Part shown: positions 13,419-23,900 of the stretch, piece after piece
How the letters are laid out: every line of letters starts with the position of its first letter
How positions within the stretch are numbered: the stretch's first letter is position 1
From: Chromera velia
Taxonomy: Eukaryota; Sar; Chromeraceae
Assembly (NCBI GenBank): GCA_018398765.1
Contig: JAHBMJ010005851.1
Location: 8,612 to 63,752 of the forward strand
Direction of reading: 5' to 3'
DNA: 55,141 nt
The notes under the pieces: generated by a model
Told to the model about the DNA's origin: nothing
Databases searched by the model: none
Seen by the model: the letters and a program-made list of their open reading frames with translations, nothing else
Translations under genes and position numbers: made by a program

Positions 13419-13529
13419 AAGGGCAAGAAGGGAATGAAGGGAGACGCGGGGGGGAAAGGGGGAAAAGGGGGTCCAGGGGGACCGGGGGGGAAGGGGGGGG
13501 ACAACAAGGAAGAGTGCAAGACGCAGTGA
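5469..13529 (+). CDS. Nucleosome assembly protein (NAP1/SET family), 18 exons
   Basis: Histone H2A-H2B chaperone of the NAP family, acting in nucleosome assembly and histone shuttling. Exons by splice signal and phase: 5469-5501, 5864-5896, 6125-6199, 6738-6791, 7148-7186, 7517-7570, 7809-7862, 8495-8574, 8819-8882, 9258-9292, 9999-10069, 10473-10504, 10944-10983, 11504-11604, 12304-12340, 12744-12805, 13108-13158, 13419-13529, giving about 341 residues. Family hallmarks appear in order: a Leu-rich helix with AKYQLLYNPLFSKR, LPKFWLKALKNH, HDENVLSYLKDV, FEFAENPYFTPLLLTK, WLPGKDVTKKTITKKQKNK, CPSFFNFF, REKIIPLAVNWFTGEA, then an Asp/Glu tail and a Gly/Lys tail. The protein ends CKTQ, a CaaX-like prenylation box; animal NAP1 proteins end similarly. 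Exons 1 and 2 are the least certain. All later junctions keep phase. An assembly gap lies in the intron after exon 14. Confidence 0.93.
6239..6326 (+). repeat. 44-bp tandem duplication in a NAP intron
   Basis: Two head-to-tail copies of a 44-base unit beginning GTCTTGCTTCTCTTTCTCTC and containing TTCGGAAACCTTTCCGGA lie in the intron after NAP exon 3. Confidence 0.85.
6449..6556 (+). repeat. Compound (CA)n(GA)n microsatellite
   Basis: A run of CA repeats passes directly into GA and then GGGA repeats inside a NAP intron. Confidence 0.9.
9187..9257 (+). repeat. (CT)n(TG)n microsatellite running into a 3' splice site
   Basis: CT repeats, then TG repeats, end in GTGCAG directly before NAP exon 10 at 9258. 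The repeat therefore occupies the polypyrimidine-tract position. The same arrangement precedes exon 18, where (TG)n at 13381-13414 ends in GCAG. Confidence 0.8.
9299..9357 (+). repeat. Three copies of a 19-bp CT-rich unit
   Basis: GATCTCTCTGTCTCTCTGC is repeated three times head to tail at the start of the intron after NAP exon 10. Confidence 0.85.
11835..12132. other. Assembly gap (298 N)
   Basis: The run of N lies in the NAP intron between exons 14 and 15. These two exons join in phase within a conserved block of the family, so no coding sequence needs to be missing. The gap flanks are G-rich. Confidence 0.97.
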
Positions 13530-15063
13530 GCAGTGAGGGAGTGAATGAGTGAATGGGCAATTGAACGAATGAATGGTTCTCGTGTCAAGAGGGCGGGCGG
13601 GCCTCTTGTATTTGCCATCTAAACAGAAACAAAAAGGAGAGACAAACAGACCCCGTGAACGTGAGAACATACACCGAATGGAGAGACCAACGAACGGCCA
13701 ACGGAAAAGAAGAAATGGGGGGGCAGGTCAGTGATCGCCCGATGAGCCTGAAATGAAAGAGAAATGAGCGGATGCACAGACATGAAGGAAACGGATGGTG
13801 TGACTCGCCAGACATCTGTCGTGTGGGAGATTCTTTGTCGCTTTGCTCCAACCGTCTTGTTTTGTTTTGTTTTGTTTTGACATGCACGATCGATAGAACC
13901 AGCTGAGGGCTTTGCTGGAATGCCTGTTTTCCTCTGTGCAAGCTGCGAATGAGGAAGCGGTCCTGCTCGATCGTTTCTTCTCCGGTCTGTGTCGCTCACT
14001 CACTCACTTTGTCGTTCAGAGAGCAGACTGGGAGTGCACCTCTTATTGCATGAGGGGACAGAAGAAAAGAGAAGGTGGAGGACCAAAAGGGTAGAACGGG
14101 ATGCATTGGCCTGAATTCTTGCGTGCTCCTTCCTTCCTTCCTGCCTGGGTGGAAGTTCATCTCAGCGCAATTGTCTCCTTACTTCGTTCTGTCCGTTTCC
14201 CTCCCTCCCTTTTTTTGTCTTCGTCGTCGTTCACCCAAAAAATCGCGCATTTGGGTGGGGCATGCATGTGGAATTTCGTCCACCATCTGCACAATCCGTT
14301 CCATTCCTTCTGTCCGCCCCTTCAAAATTCAGGGCTTTCCTTCCTTCCTTCCTTCCTTCCTGATGAAGATCGAGGCACTCGAGACAGAACTTCACTTCTA
14401 TTGTTGACGAGGCCCGCGCACACAGACAGCCTTCTGTTTACGGTGTCACTTCTGTGTCCACTGCGACAGTGACCTCTAGATTACCCCCTTTTTTGCCAGT
14501 GTCGATCCGCCTGCCCTTCGCTACCCTTCCCTCTGCATTCCCCGCGGTGCCCCCCCTCTCCTCTTCGTTCGTCTTTCAGCAGTTGCGCCTGCTCCCCCGA
14601 AGCAAGAGACGTGAACCCTGTCAGTGATCGAACGGGTGTAGCGGGTCTGTTTGGTGTTTCTCTCGTCCGATCAGTGGGCCAACTGTGTAATCAATCGTCC
14701 TCCGACCTCAACTGAGTTCATGCACGTATGAGCCCGAAAAGCTGGGCGCATTGAAACAATGTGAAACTTGACAGCCAACTAAAAATATTTGAAAAACATC
14801 TACTAAAACTATGTATATCTATATATAAATATAAGTGTTTAATGATTGTAATAACATGTTTGGGATATAAAATTCGATCTACATGAAACTTCACAAAAAT
14901 CCAAAAAACATATATATGTTTTGGAGTATATAAATCTAGATATGAAGGAATGAAAAAATGAATAGATGGATGACTATAGCTGTTGGAGCCTGGCTCCTGG
15001 TAGTCCATGTTGATGCAAGTGTTCTCCAAGATCTTAACTTTATGTCAAGAAGCGGTTTTTTAT
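13530..15063. other. Intergenic region between NAP gene and copia element
   Basis: I see no gene. The stretch should include the NAP 3' UTR, then CTTC repeats near 14335-14362, and an AT-rich section from about 14740 up to the left LTR of the retrotransposon. Confidence 0.6.
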
Positions 15064-15306
15064 ATTTATAAGGAATTCACGTGTCAGAACAGAGTTCGGG
15101 GAGGAGGGGACAAGCAAATACGGCGCGGAATGCGCCTCTCCTTAAATAAGTCAATGTGGATCGATCAGTTTCTCCTACACGGTGTATGCACAGTTTATAG
15201 TATTGCAGATTTGCACAGCTTGTAGCGCGCTGAGCCCAGGCCAAAGTCCCTGGGTCCGTGGCCGTAAAAGGCCGGCGTCAATCGACCCCCGATGCAATCT
15301 CCAACA
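15064..15306 (-). repeat. 3' LTR of the copia element
   Basis: It shares long matching blocks with 20847-21275, including CAGAACAGAGTTCGGGGAGG, GATCGATCAGTTTCTCCTAC, GATTTGCACAGCTTGTAGCG and GGCCGTAAAAGGCCGG. Scattered substitutions and a small indel show the two LTRs have diverged since insertion. Confidence 0.85.
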
Positions 15307-15320
15307 ATCACCCCCTGACT
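15307..15320 (-). promoter_or_regulatory. Polypurine tract of the copia element
   Basis: On the minus strand the bases just before the 3' LTR read CAGGGGGTGAT and then TGTTGGAG. A G-rich tract followed by TGTTGG is the usual plus-strand primer context in Ty1/copia elements. Confidence 0.7.
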
Positions 15321-16063
15321 CGAATATTCATAGGAGAGTCACCTCTTTTCTTAGCTTTTGATCGACATGTCTTTGCGAAATCTACTATTCCTCTCTTCAC
15401 ATGCACTTCCTTCTTCGCTTCAACCTGAGGTGTTTGACTCCCTCTCTCCTTTTCCAACTTGTACTTCGTGTCTCTGTCTGCCCGCTGCCGATCAGTAGAA
15501 ACCCCAAGCACCCGCGCTTTCAACGCTCTCAGCTCCTGGCAGTGCTGCACATACTTTAACAATCTATCTATCTGAGGCTCTCGCTTCGAATATCCACTCT
15601 CCAATTGCTTTATGAGAGGAGCGTTGTCTGTATAAATCTCTACCTCCAGCGGCTTTATCCACAACGCCTCTGCAAGATGCTTCCATTGAAAAGATTGTTT
15701 CACACCATCTACAAGCGCACAAAGCTCTGCAGAGGTCAAAGAAATCAGCTTCCTTTTGATTCGTTTGCTCTTCTATACCACCAGATTTGTTCTTCTCATT
15801 CCCTCAATCTTTTCCTTCTTGTTAACCAAGTAAGCCCCAAAGCCTTCTCTTCCTTCACAACAGGAAAGAGAATACGCAGCATCCACAAACAAAACAAACT
15901 TCGGATCAATCACGCCCTTAAAACGCAAACTGTCATTCTTTTTACGAGTTCTGATGAGGGCAAGCAAAGCAGTAACAAGCTTCGAACCAGGCTGAGTCGG
16001 GCAGGAACTGTAACGAAATAACTCACTGAAAACAAAAGCAAGATCGGCAGACGTCCAACACAC
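15308..16063 (-). pseudogene. copia RNase H domain (broken)
   Basis: The first part (16063-15773) holds the connection region with KFVLFVDAAY, the usual start of a copia RNase H. The second (15739-15308) holds TSAELCALVDGVKQ and VEIYTDNAPLIKQLESGYSK, the typical E and D catalytic surroundings. Stops between 15740 and 15772 separate two parts that share the same frame. The C-terminus runs to the polypurine tract and 3' LTR. Confidence 0.8.
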
Positions 16064-17025
16064 CTAACCAAGCATACCCATCACTTTCATCATCACCGCA
16101 ACCAGGTCTTCTTCTTTTCTCTTCTTCCCTCTCTTCATTCAGCATCTTAGGGGAAAGAGACTTGTGAGACAAATCGTCTGTCTGAACAGGAATTGACTTC
16201 AAGTATGCCTCCTGGCTAATCTCAAACCCGTTTTCATTCTTTCTCACCTCCAAACCCGTGTAGCCCATTTCACCCCCCGCAGAGAGAATTTCTGGCTCAT
16301 TTATCTTCAAACGCTGTCTCAAAGGTTCAAAGTTACGAGCAGAGTCGGCAGAGAAAATGAGTAAATCATCAACGTGAACAGCCATCACTGCTTTCACCTT
16401 CTTCTCTTCATCCTTCAACACAAAGATGCTCTCAACGATTTCCTCCCATCCTTTTTCTGCTGTAACCTGTTTGAAATACTTTCTATACAGATGAGAGACA
16501 TCTAGCTTTCAATCCATACATGGCTCTCTCTAGCTGACCGATAACTCCAGATGTGAATCCTTCTGGGAAACCCGTCGGGACGCGTCTTGGCAGCTGCATA
16601 AACACCTCATCATGAATGGATGCAGTCAGGAACGCAGTGCGTACATCTGACTTACCGATCGTCTACCCTTGACTGGATGCAAACGTAAAGCAAACCAAAA
16701 GAGCCCACCAAGCAGCTGTTCCACTGTACGTCTCAAGGTTCTTTCGGTCATCTTGAAATCCTTTATACACAAGACGGGCTTTCGGCTTTCTCTCTTTCCC
16801 TTTCATTTTCTATGTCAGTACCCATCTAGTTTTTATTGCTCTTCTCTTCTGTGGTATTCTTACTCTGTTTATTTTCAACACTTTATTCTCCTCACAGCTT
16901 TTCAATTCCCTTTGCATCGCTTCATCAAAGAGGCCTTTCTCTACCTCCTCTTTCTTTATATCAATGTGCCCCTTCCTTGGGTTCACATGCTTCATCATCT
17001 GGTCGACCACTTTCTTATCCACCAC
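16023..17025 (-). pseudogene. copia reverse transcriptase (broken)
   Basis: The N-terminal piece (17025-16810) reads EEVEKGLFDEAMQRELKSCE and ends AIKTRWVLT, the start of copia RT palm sequences. The C-terminal piece (16421-16023) contains AVHVDDLLIFS, the catalytic VDD motif. The middle (about 16422-16809) lies in shifted frames with stops. The two clear pieces are in different frames, so this copy cannot make an intact enzyme. Confidence 0.82.
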
Positions 17026-17403
17026 AAGTCTCTGTGGCGCCTTCCTAAATCTATTTCCTTCTTTCCTCTTTTTCTTCCTTTCACCTTCCTTACTACCACC
17101 CTATGCTCCCTGCACCCTCTTCCTTTCCTGTGCTCCCTGCACTTTCTTATCTTCCTATGCTTCCTGCACTCCCTCCGTTTCTCTGCTACCTTACTGCTCT
17201 CCTTCACGTACAAGAAAACTAGCAAAGGCTGCGGCCCCCCCAGACTCCCCAAGCAAGTTGAGGCCAAAGAATGAATTGTTATCTAGAATGTCTGGCAGGA
17301 TGACTTCTCCTTCTTCCTCTTTTTCTGCTGGCTGTGCTGCCTCAACAGGTTCGCGACCCTGCTCTGACTGCTTTTCCTTTTCCTCTCCACCCCCCACCCC
17401 CTG

Positions 17404-18039
17404 CTACGGACCTCGCAACTCCAGTTGGCCTGCCTGAAGTTGAGAACCTGCTGCAAATGGAGGAGAGAAAGGGATAGGTGCAGAAACAGAAGACATAGAC
17501 TCTCCCACAATACGATCCAGCTGCTTGACGGCCGCTGACGGAACAGAGTCGGGAAAGATTGCGGCCTGCGACTTGGAGGAGGAGACAACAGCTTCAGGGT
17601 CTGCACCCCCTGCAGCAAAAACATCGACTTCTCTGTCTTCATCGACATCAAAATCAAAAAAACGATTAACATCGTCAGCAGATGCAGCTGCTGACCCAGA
17701 CACTCCATTCAAAAAGTCAGAAAACACATTCAAACCATACCATTCAATCAAAGACACAGCACTTGGATGTACATGCAAAGGTTTCCATCCTTTTTCACTA
17801 TCTGTCTTCATAAGAACACACACGACAGAGTCGCTTTCAACTCCAGCAAAGAACCCTTCCTTTCCCCTGATAGGCACAGCAGAAGAGGGAATCGGACAAG
17901 GGTCAGTCACAAAAACATAATCACCGATAGAGATGGGGAAAATGGGATGAACAGCCTCAACACCACACATAGACGCATTGGGCGACTTACCCGTTGTAGA
18001 CAAAACATATTCATTCAAAAAATCAATCACTTTGCACAA
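17404..18039 (-). pseudogene. copia integrase C-terminal region and linker
   Basis: The open frame lies between the integrase core and RT. It holds a stretch resembling the integrase C-terminal fold (GDYVFVTDP, KEGFFAGVESDSVVCVLM) followed by an Asp/Ser/Ala-rich linker. It is one frame away from the integrase core. Confidence 0.65.
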
Positions 18040-18071
18040 TATTTCGGCAAATTCAAATCCGTAAGCAACTT

Positions 18072-18590
18072 TCAGAGCAATCTTTTCACTGTATGATTCA
18101 TTTTCTCTACTTGCGCTTGAGACTGGGGAGTGTAGATGCTTCTTTTCTTATAAAAAATAGACTCCTGATCACATATATGCTCGTACTGTCCCTTCTTTTC
18201 ACCCACAAATTCTCTTCTATTGTCAGTACAAACCGTTGCAGGCTTTCCTTTGACTTTCAGCTTCTCACCCAGTCTCTCCCATCTTCTTATCCATGCAGTC
18301 AGATGTCTTACTGCCTTCCCTTTTGAAGGCAGAACCATACCAGAAACAAAACGAGTTGCAGCATCGACAATCAAAGACACAGGGGTACCACCAGGTAAAA
18401 ACATGATATCCTGATAAATGACTTCATTGAATTTCTTTGCTTGCACGCCTTCCTGGTTCTTCTGAAGAATACGATGCATCATAGCATTCATATGCTTGCA
18501 CTGTCTGCACACATGCTTCACTTGATTACACGCCTCTCTGCTTACATGCGACACAATACCTTTCTTTTTCATTGTTTCATACAGTTGCAC
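18072..18590 (-). pseudogene. copia integrase catalytic core
   Basis: The frame shows a C-x2-C zinc-ligand remnant (VCRQCKHM), then the D,D-35-E triad: D in VIYQDIMFLPGG, D in VCTDNRREF, and E in QAQVEKMNHTVKRLL. The TPQSQAQVEK block is the usual end of the copia core. It is shifted relative to both gag and RT. Confidence 0.85.
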
Positions 18591-18737
18591 ACCAGTCGCA
18601 TGCCTAAATCTCTTATGTTACATCAAAACCTCACTTGCACTCATTTGACCTTCAGAAGGGAAGCTCACCCTCCACGATCGATGCGCACCTAACCGAATTG
18701 GCGGTCGCTCCTCCGGGGCCCCTTTCTGACCTTCATG

Positions 18738-19218
18738 CTACAAAAATGCCCACTCACGTGCAAGAGGTCTATCCTTCCTATTTATGTTCAAACACACACG
18801 AAGGGGGCCATGCTTCACTGCCGGACTCTTTGACTGCACCCCTCTATGCACACTCAAAACCAGAACGCCTTCCTCCTCTTTCATATACGCACGAAAACTG
18901 CCACCCCTTTTTTCAGGGAGCTCCACCCAGAATGGCTCATGCACTTTCTGCAAGCGGAGACCATGCACACTCACAAGAGAGACTGGCACAGACCGAGAGA
19001 AAGCTCCATCCAAACGTGCCATCCTCCTACCTCCATCCACACACTTGACTCCAGGGAGTTTCAGTCACGTCGCTCTTTACTCGTACGACGTTTCCTTTAA
19101 CCCCCACAAACTCACTGTCCGTCTCCCTCACCTCAACCCCACAGGACTCGACATCTCTGCCAAAGAAATGCCGGCTGCATCTAGAATCAACCACCGGCTT
19201 CTTCATCACCCATTTCAT
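18738..19218 (-). pseudogene. copia protease and pre-integrase region
   Basis: PVVDSRCSRHFFGRD at the start of the frame from 19218 matches the copia aspartic protease active site, normally DSG(A/C)S.H. The catalytic Gly is replaced by Arg. The following frame to 18738 is the pre-integrase spacer and lacks recognisable motifs. Confidence 0.7.
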
Positions 19219-19638
19219 TCCACCTCCTCTCGCTCCACCTGCATGCCCCTTAGCGTGTGGTCACAGTTTTATCACGTCCTGCCCGGGACGGCTCTCCCCC
19301 TCTTCTTCAGCAAGCAACGCAAAGCGATTGGAAACCCGCACACCGGAGAAATGCGCTACACTCTGCACCTCCGAGTATGGTCATCTCCCTCCTTCTCCTC
19401 CAGAGAAGGACGAGGAAGACTGCTGCTGCTGCTGCTGCTGCTATTGCTGGCTTCTGTTGGGATCTTGGCTGGGAGGAGGGGGAACCCAAGGGCGAAGCTC
19501 GATTCTGGGCTGCCCCGCACGCTTGCGCGCACAGTTCTTCTCGAAGTAGGTCGTGTTTTAGCACCACCAGCACCTTTTTGATCCCCACGGCTGCTGCTGT
19601 TGTTGAGGGGGAGACTGCTGGGAGGAGCGCTAACCGTT

Positions 19639-20526
19639 CTATCTATTCCCCTGATTTTTGAATCCACCAGATCCCCGACTCCATCTCTGCTGGCCTCTGA
19701 AGGCTCTCTCTCTGCCCCCACTCTGCCTCTGTCTCGCCTTGATCTCTGCATCCCGATTAAAGGACGCGAACCACTCGAGCTCCTTCTTCAGAGTGGCATA
19801 GTCAATCTGTCTGAGATCCAGCTGCCCCTCTAATCGAGAAAGTTTCGATCTGAGGGAGTTGACGAGCTTCATACGCTGGTCGTCCGTGAGGGCGTTGATG
19901 ATCATGATGACTTTGGAGGGATCTGCGATTTCCCACTCCGCGTCGTTGGAATCGAGGAGGAGATCCTCGAGTCCCTGGTCGATCTTCGCGAACGACAGCA
20001 CCACACCGCTCGGGATGACGACACGACCGTTCCGATCACGGTGGTCGAGGAACCATGGGAAGACCTGCACACGCTCCTGCACAGCTAGCTGCATTGCCAG
20101 CAGAGTTGAGGAATACTCCTGCTTCATCTTCTCTACAATATCCTCAGGATTCATCCGCTTCCATCTCCATCTCTTCACATCTCTCCTAAAGGCCCAAGCA
20201 TTACTTCCTGCCTTGTTCAGCACGACGATGATGTTGGATCTCCACTCCTCTGTCGAGTGTAAGTACTTCCTTTGCAAGTACACATTGGAAAACTCCCCCC
20301 ACTGCGACACAAAGTCGACAATCTCCTTCTTTCCAGCGAACTTTGGGCAGGCGGTCAGGTCCACTTTCTTCGACTGTTTCGACGATCTCTTCTTCCTGCG
20401 AGCGGAACCCACTCTCTGAGCTGCAGAGTAGCGGAAAGACGCAATACCATCGGAAGATTCACTTACATCAGACGAGTTAGAGTGGGAGGAGGACGGGTCT
20501 TTGTCCGAGAAGAAAGCCACAGTCAC
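19639..20526 (-). pseudogene. copia gag-like protein
   Basis: About 295 codons with a Ser-rich start, a basic segment (RRKKRSSKQSKK), a helical middle (TEEWRSNIIVVLNKAGSNAW; WEIADPSKVIMIINALTDDQ) and an Arg/Gly/Gln-rich end. These are common features of copia gag. No in-frame ATG precedes it after the last stop, so the start is not visible. A CAG-type trinucleotide run at about 19420-19445 lies between gag and protease in shifted frames. Confidence 0.7.
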
Positions 20527-20846
20527 TGTATCGAAGGGCTTTCGGACTTTCTAAGCCTGAATGGCTCCAGGCGCAAACAGAGAAACAAGGGCAATTCTTT
20601 CTTTCTTCTCCACCACTGCGGCACTGGTTCGACTGAGTAGAATCCATTTATTTAACAAGTCTTCTACTCTCTCCTCCCGCTGGCCTGCAGGCGCAGCATC
20701 TCTTCAATCGAACTCTGCACTGAGTCTGAATACTTTAGTGCTGATCGGTTCAAGGGCGTCATTGAGTAAGCCCCTGAAAAAGCTTTTCATGTCTTCAAAG
20801 TTCATCTTGACAATAAAGTGGCAACAAATCAGAGACTGACACACTG

Positions 20847-21275
20847 ATCTATAAGGACTTTATGTATCAGAACAGAGTTCGGGGAGGAAGAGATGAGCAA
20901 ATGTGCCTCTTCTTCAATAAGTCAATATGGATCGATCAGTTTCTCCTACACGGTGCATACACAGTTTGTAGTGTTGCAGATTTGCACAGCTTGTAGCGTG
21001 TTGAGCCCAGGCCGAAATCCCTGGGTCCGCTATGCTGCATGCACTCCTAAATTTTTGGGAGAGCCTCTTTAAAAAGTGAATTTTATGGTTTTTAAAGGGG
21101 TTTTTAGCGCGGTTTTAGGGGGGTTTTTGCCCCTCAGAAGAAGACTTCTTGCCTATAAATGAATTTTTGGCAGCTCATAACCAAAATGTGAACCAATGGT
21201 TCATGAGTGCATGCAGTGCAGGGTCCGCGGCCGTAAAAGGCCGGTATCAATCGATCCCAGACGCAATCTCCAACA
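20847..21275 (-). repeat. 5' LTR of the copia element, split by a MITE
   Basis: It matches the LTR at 15064-15306 on both sides of a 191-bp insertion. The match stops at CCTGGGTCCG (21020-21029) and resumes at GGGTCCGCGGCCGTAAAAGG (21221). Without the insertion and its duplicated 7 bases, the LTR is about 231 bases, close to its partner. Confidence 0.85.
21030..21220 (+). mobile_element. 191-bp MITE-like insertion inside the LTR
   Basis: The insertion interrupts an LTR whose undisturbed partner is in the same window, so its limits are clear. It is flanked by GGGTCCG on both sides (21023-21029 and 21221-21227), a 7-bp target-site duplication. Its ends are imperfect terminal inverted repeats: TATGCTGCATGCACTC at the left, and TGCACTGCATGCACTC as the reverse complement of the right end, 13 of 16 matching. 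It has no coding capacity. A DNA-transposon-derived MITE is the natural reading; I cannot assign the superfamily. Confidence 0.85.
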
Positions 21276-22808
21276 ATGTTTAAATATATAAGGGCTTATG
21301 ATGGCCCATGCATGAATTATCATTAGTACCCTAGTTAATGCCAAGGAACTTAGCTTCGGTATTAGTTCTGTTAACGGTGTTAGGGGCCGACAACCAATGA
21401 AAATCTGTCTGAACTCAAAAAATTAAGCGCTTGTAAGACACTCACATAGTCTAGCATAGAGTCAATGTAACGCGTCATTTGACCTGAAATCTTAGTTAAA
21501 ACAGGTGTCGACCAAGGTTCCAACCAAAAATTTAACCATACCAACCGTGACGGCCGAAACCATATTTATACTGAAATATAGGACTTTTAGAAGTTTATTT
21601 CAAGACAGTTATTAATAATTTTGTTGTTTACAATTTAAATTATTGATATACGGTCAAGATTACACACTACTATACGTCACTACATATACACTGCATCGAT
21701 CGCTGCCCGTCGCGACCCCACATTTTTTAATTGGGGGCATTAAAAAATTCTGTTATCCCACAGTCACTATGGGATAAGGTCAGCCAACCCCTTCCCTCCC
21801 TTCATATATGCCGCCTAACGCCGCCGCTTAGGTTCGCCTTATCTACTAGTGGGCGTGGCCCCCAGGGCACCGCCGCATTTGACCGTAAATCCATTTTTCA
21901 TGAACAACCCCCTCCCTTTATCCTATACTGTGAGATAAGCAAATTTTTTTGTATCACATTTTTGCAATTATTTTTTTAGGGGCGGGGGGGGGTATTTTTG
22001 TTCTGCAAAGGGGTATGCATTTATACTGATGATTGAGGTTTTTGTTATGCATGCTATGTCCTCGTGTATGAGGGGTAGATCTAGCCTAGTCTGTCAAAAG
22101 GTTCTGATTCGTCCCGTCTGTTCTGAATCTAGGAACACTGCTTATTGATCACTTTTACTGTGGCTTATTTCTCAAGCGGCGGTAGAGTAGGACTCGGAGA
22201 ACAATGAAAAGAGCGGAGAGGCAGGGCAAAAACTTTCTAAAAGTTTGTCTCCTTGGTAAAGGTTACCCTTTGACGGCGGAGAACAACTTCAAAAAGACCC
22301 TCCCCATTAATTTGCCCCTTATTTTCTCAACCTTCTTTTCTTCCTTTCCTTTCATGCGCTTGCCCCCTTTTCTTTTTTTTTTTTTCCCCTCTTGTTTGTA
22401 TACAAAGAAGCAATCAGAAAAGGATCGCTTAGGCGCCCTTTATACCGGCTTCACTATCGCTCTTCACCTCGACCCCTTAATTCTGTCAGGGCCCCGGCAT
22501 ACCGGTATCCTGCATGCGATCGAATATGTGCGGACGTACCGCGGGGGGGCCCGCGGCAAGAAATTAAGGTCAGGCACTCTTGCACTACACGTCTGCTGCA
22601 AATGTTGCAGAATCGATCCCTTGGAATCAACTGGTAAAGAGATGTGGACTTACGTCGAAGACTTCCAGAGAGATGTGAATATCCTGCCAGCCTCTGTCTC
22701 AGCTGTTGCGTAGAAAAAATACAGCTTTTCCTTGGCACTTTCGAACAATTCAGTTCACTGGCCTCTGTTGCTTTCAAGTCTCAAGGACGAAATCGAACTT
22801 GAACAAGA
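21276..22808. other. Intergenic region upstream of the histidine kinase
   Basis: No supported gene. AT-rich to about 21700, then mixed. A plus-strand frame at 22204-22713 has no recognisable domain. The last few hundred bases may be the promoter and 5' UTR of the kinase gene. Confidence 0.55.
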
Positions 22809-23458
22809 ATGAGACAGAACGACGACTACCGTTCCGTCGCCCTGAGGCGACAAATGGAAAAGATTGCGCAGCCCTTTCTCTACTACATTTTTCCTGCTGC
22901 AGTTGGAGGGGCAGCTGTCTTTTTCACGACAGGCGTTGCGAGCGGTGTGGGCTTGACGGCCTGCTTCGTTGGGCTCGGTATCTTGGGGTTTGCACCAACC
23001 CTTGTGTTGAAGTGTCCAGACCATATGGAAATTGTATGGCTGATTTGCCTCAGCACTATGGCTTGGTGTTGGCACATTGTCACGAGTGTGCTTCCTCCCG
23101 ACGCCGCTGCGGTGCAAGCAGTTCAAGTGAACCAGGGTGCAACAATCTTTTTCAACGTTCAGTTAGGTGCCTGTTGCTCCGTTCGCCCTTGGGTGTTGAA
23201 GGCGTACATTGCAAACTGCCTGCTGTCTTTCGTGAGTACCCGCATCTACTTCGTAGAGAAATACCACATAGAGGACGGCCACCCCCCTACCATAGTGGTT
23301 GCACTCTTTGTGACGTTTATCGCGTTCTGCCTTCGGGCCTTGAGTGACGAGGCGATAGACGTCATTGTGGAGACGGAGCTGAAGACGCAGAAGGCAGAAG
23401 TCGAGAGACACAGCTTCCTCGCGTATATCATGCACGAGGTGTGTATGTGCGTGCGTGC

Positions 23459-23496
<38 letters not shown>

Positions 23497-23861
23497 ATTG
23501 ATTTGTACATGTATCCTTGTACGTGCACATACGTACGGGCCCGTGCATGGATGCCTCTGGGTACAGAAAGCAGAAGGCATCAGCAGTCCAGGGACACAGC
23601 TTGGTAAGACACTGAGGGGCTGCAGTTTGTTTTCCTTCGACATGCATTCAGTGGCACATTTATACATGCATGGGCGCACCAATGCACCATTTCCGTCTTG
23701 TTTTGTTTAATCTTTCTTCTCATCGGAAACACCGTCTATGTATGCTTCAAGTGATGTGTGCATCTGCCTTGTATGCACGTATGTATGCATGTCTTGGCAT
23801 ACATGCGTGTATGTATGTATGTATGTATGTATGTATGTGTGTATGTGTGTGTGTGTGTGTA

Positions 23862-23900
<39 letters not shown>

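Larger units (their letters stand above)
15064..21275 (-). mobile_element. Degenerate Ty1/copia LTR retrotransposon
   Basis: The element reads right to left: gag (19639-20526), protease (19027-19218), integrase (18072-18590 with a C-terminal extension to 17404), reverse transcriptase (about 17025-16023) and RNase H (16063-15308). That PR-INT-RT-RH order defines Ty1/copia. LTRs lie at 15064-15306 and 20847-21275; both end CAATCTCCAACA on the plus strand, which is TGTTGGAGATTG in the element's own direction, preceded at the 3' LTR by a GGGGGTGAT polypurine tract. The coding parts lie in different frames with several stops, so the copy is not autonomous. LTR outer limits are estimated from where the two copies stop matching; no target duplication or primer-binding site was assigned. 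Confidence 0.9.

Noticed and set aside
22204..22713. A 169-codon frame upstream of the kinase.
   Set aside because: It has a Phe-rich low-complexity middle and no recognisable domain, and may lie in the kinase 5' region.
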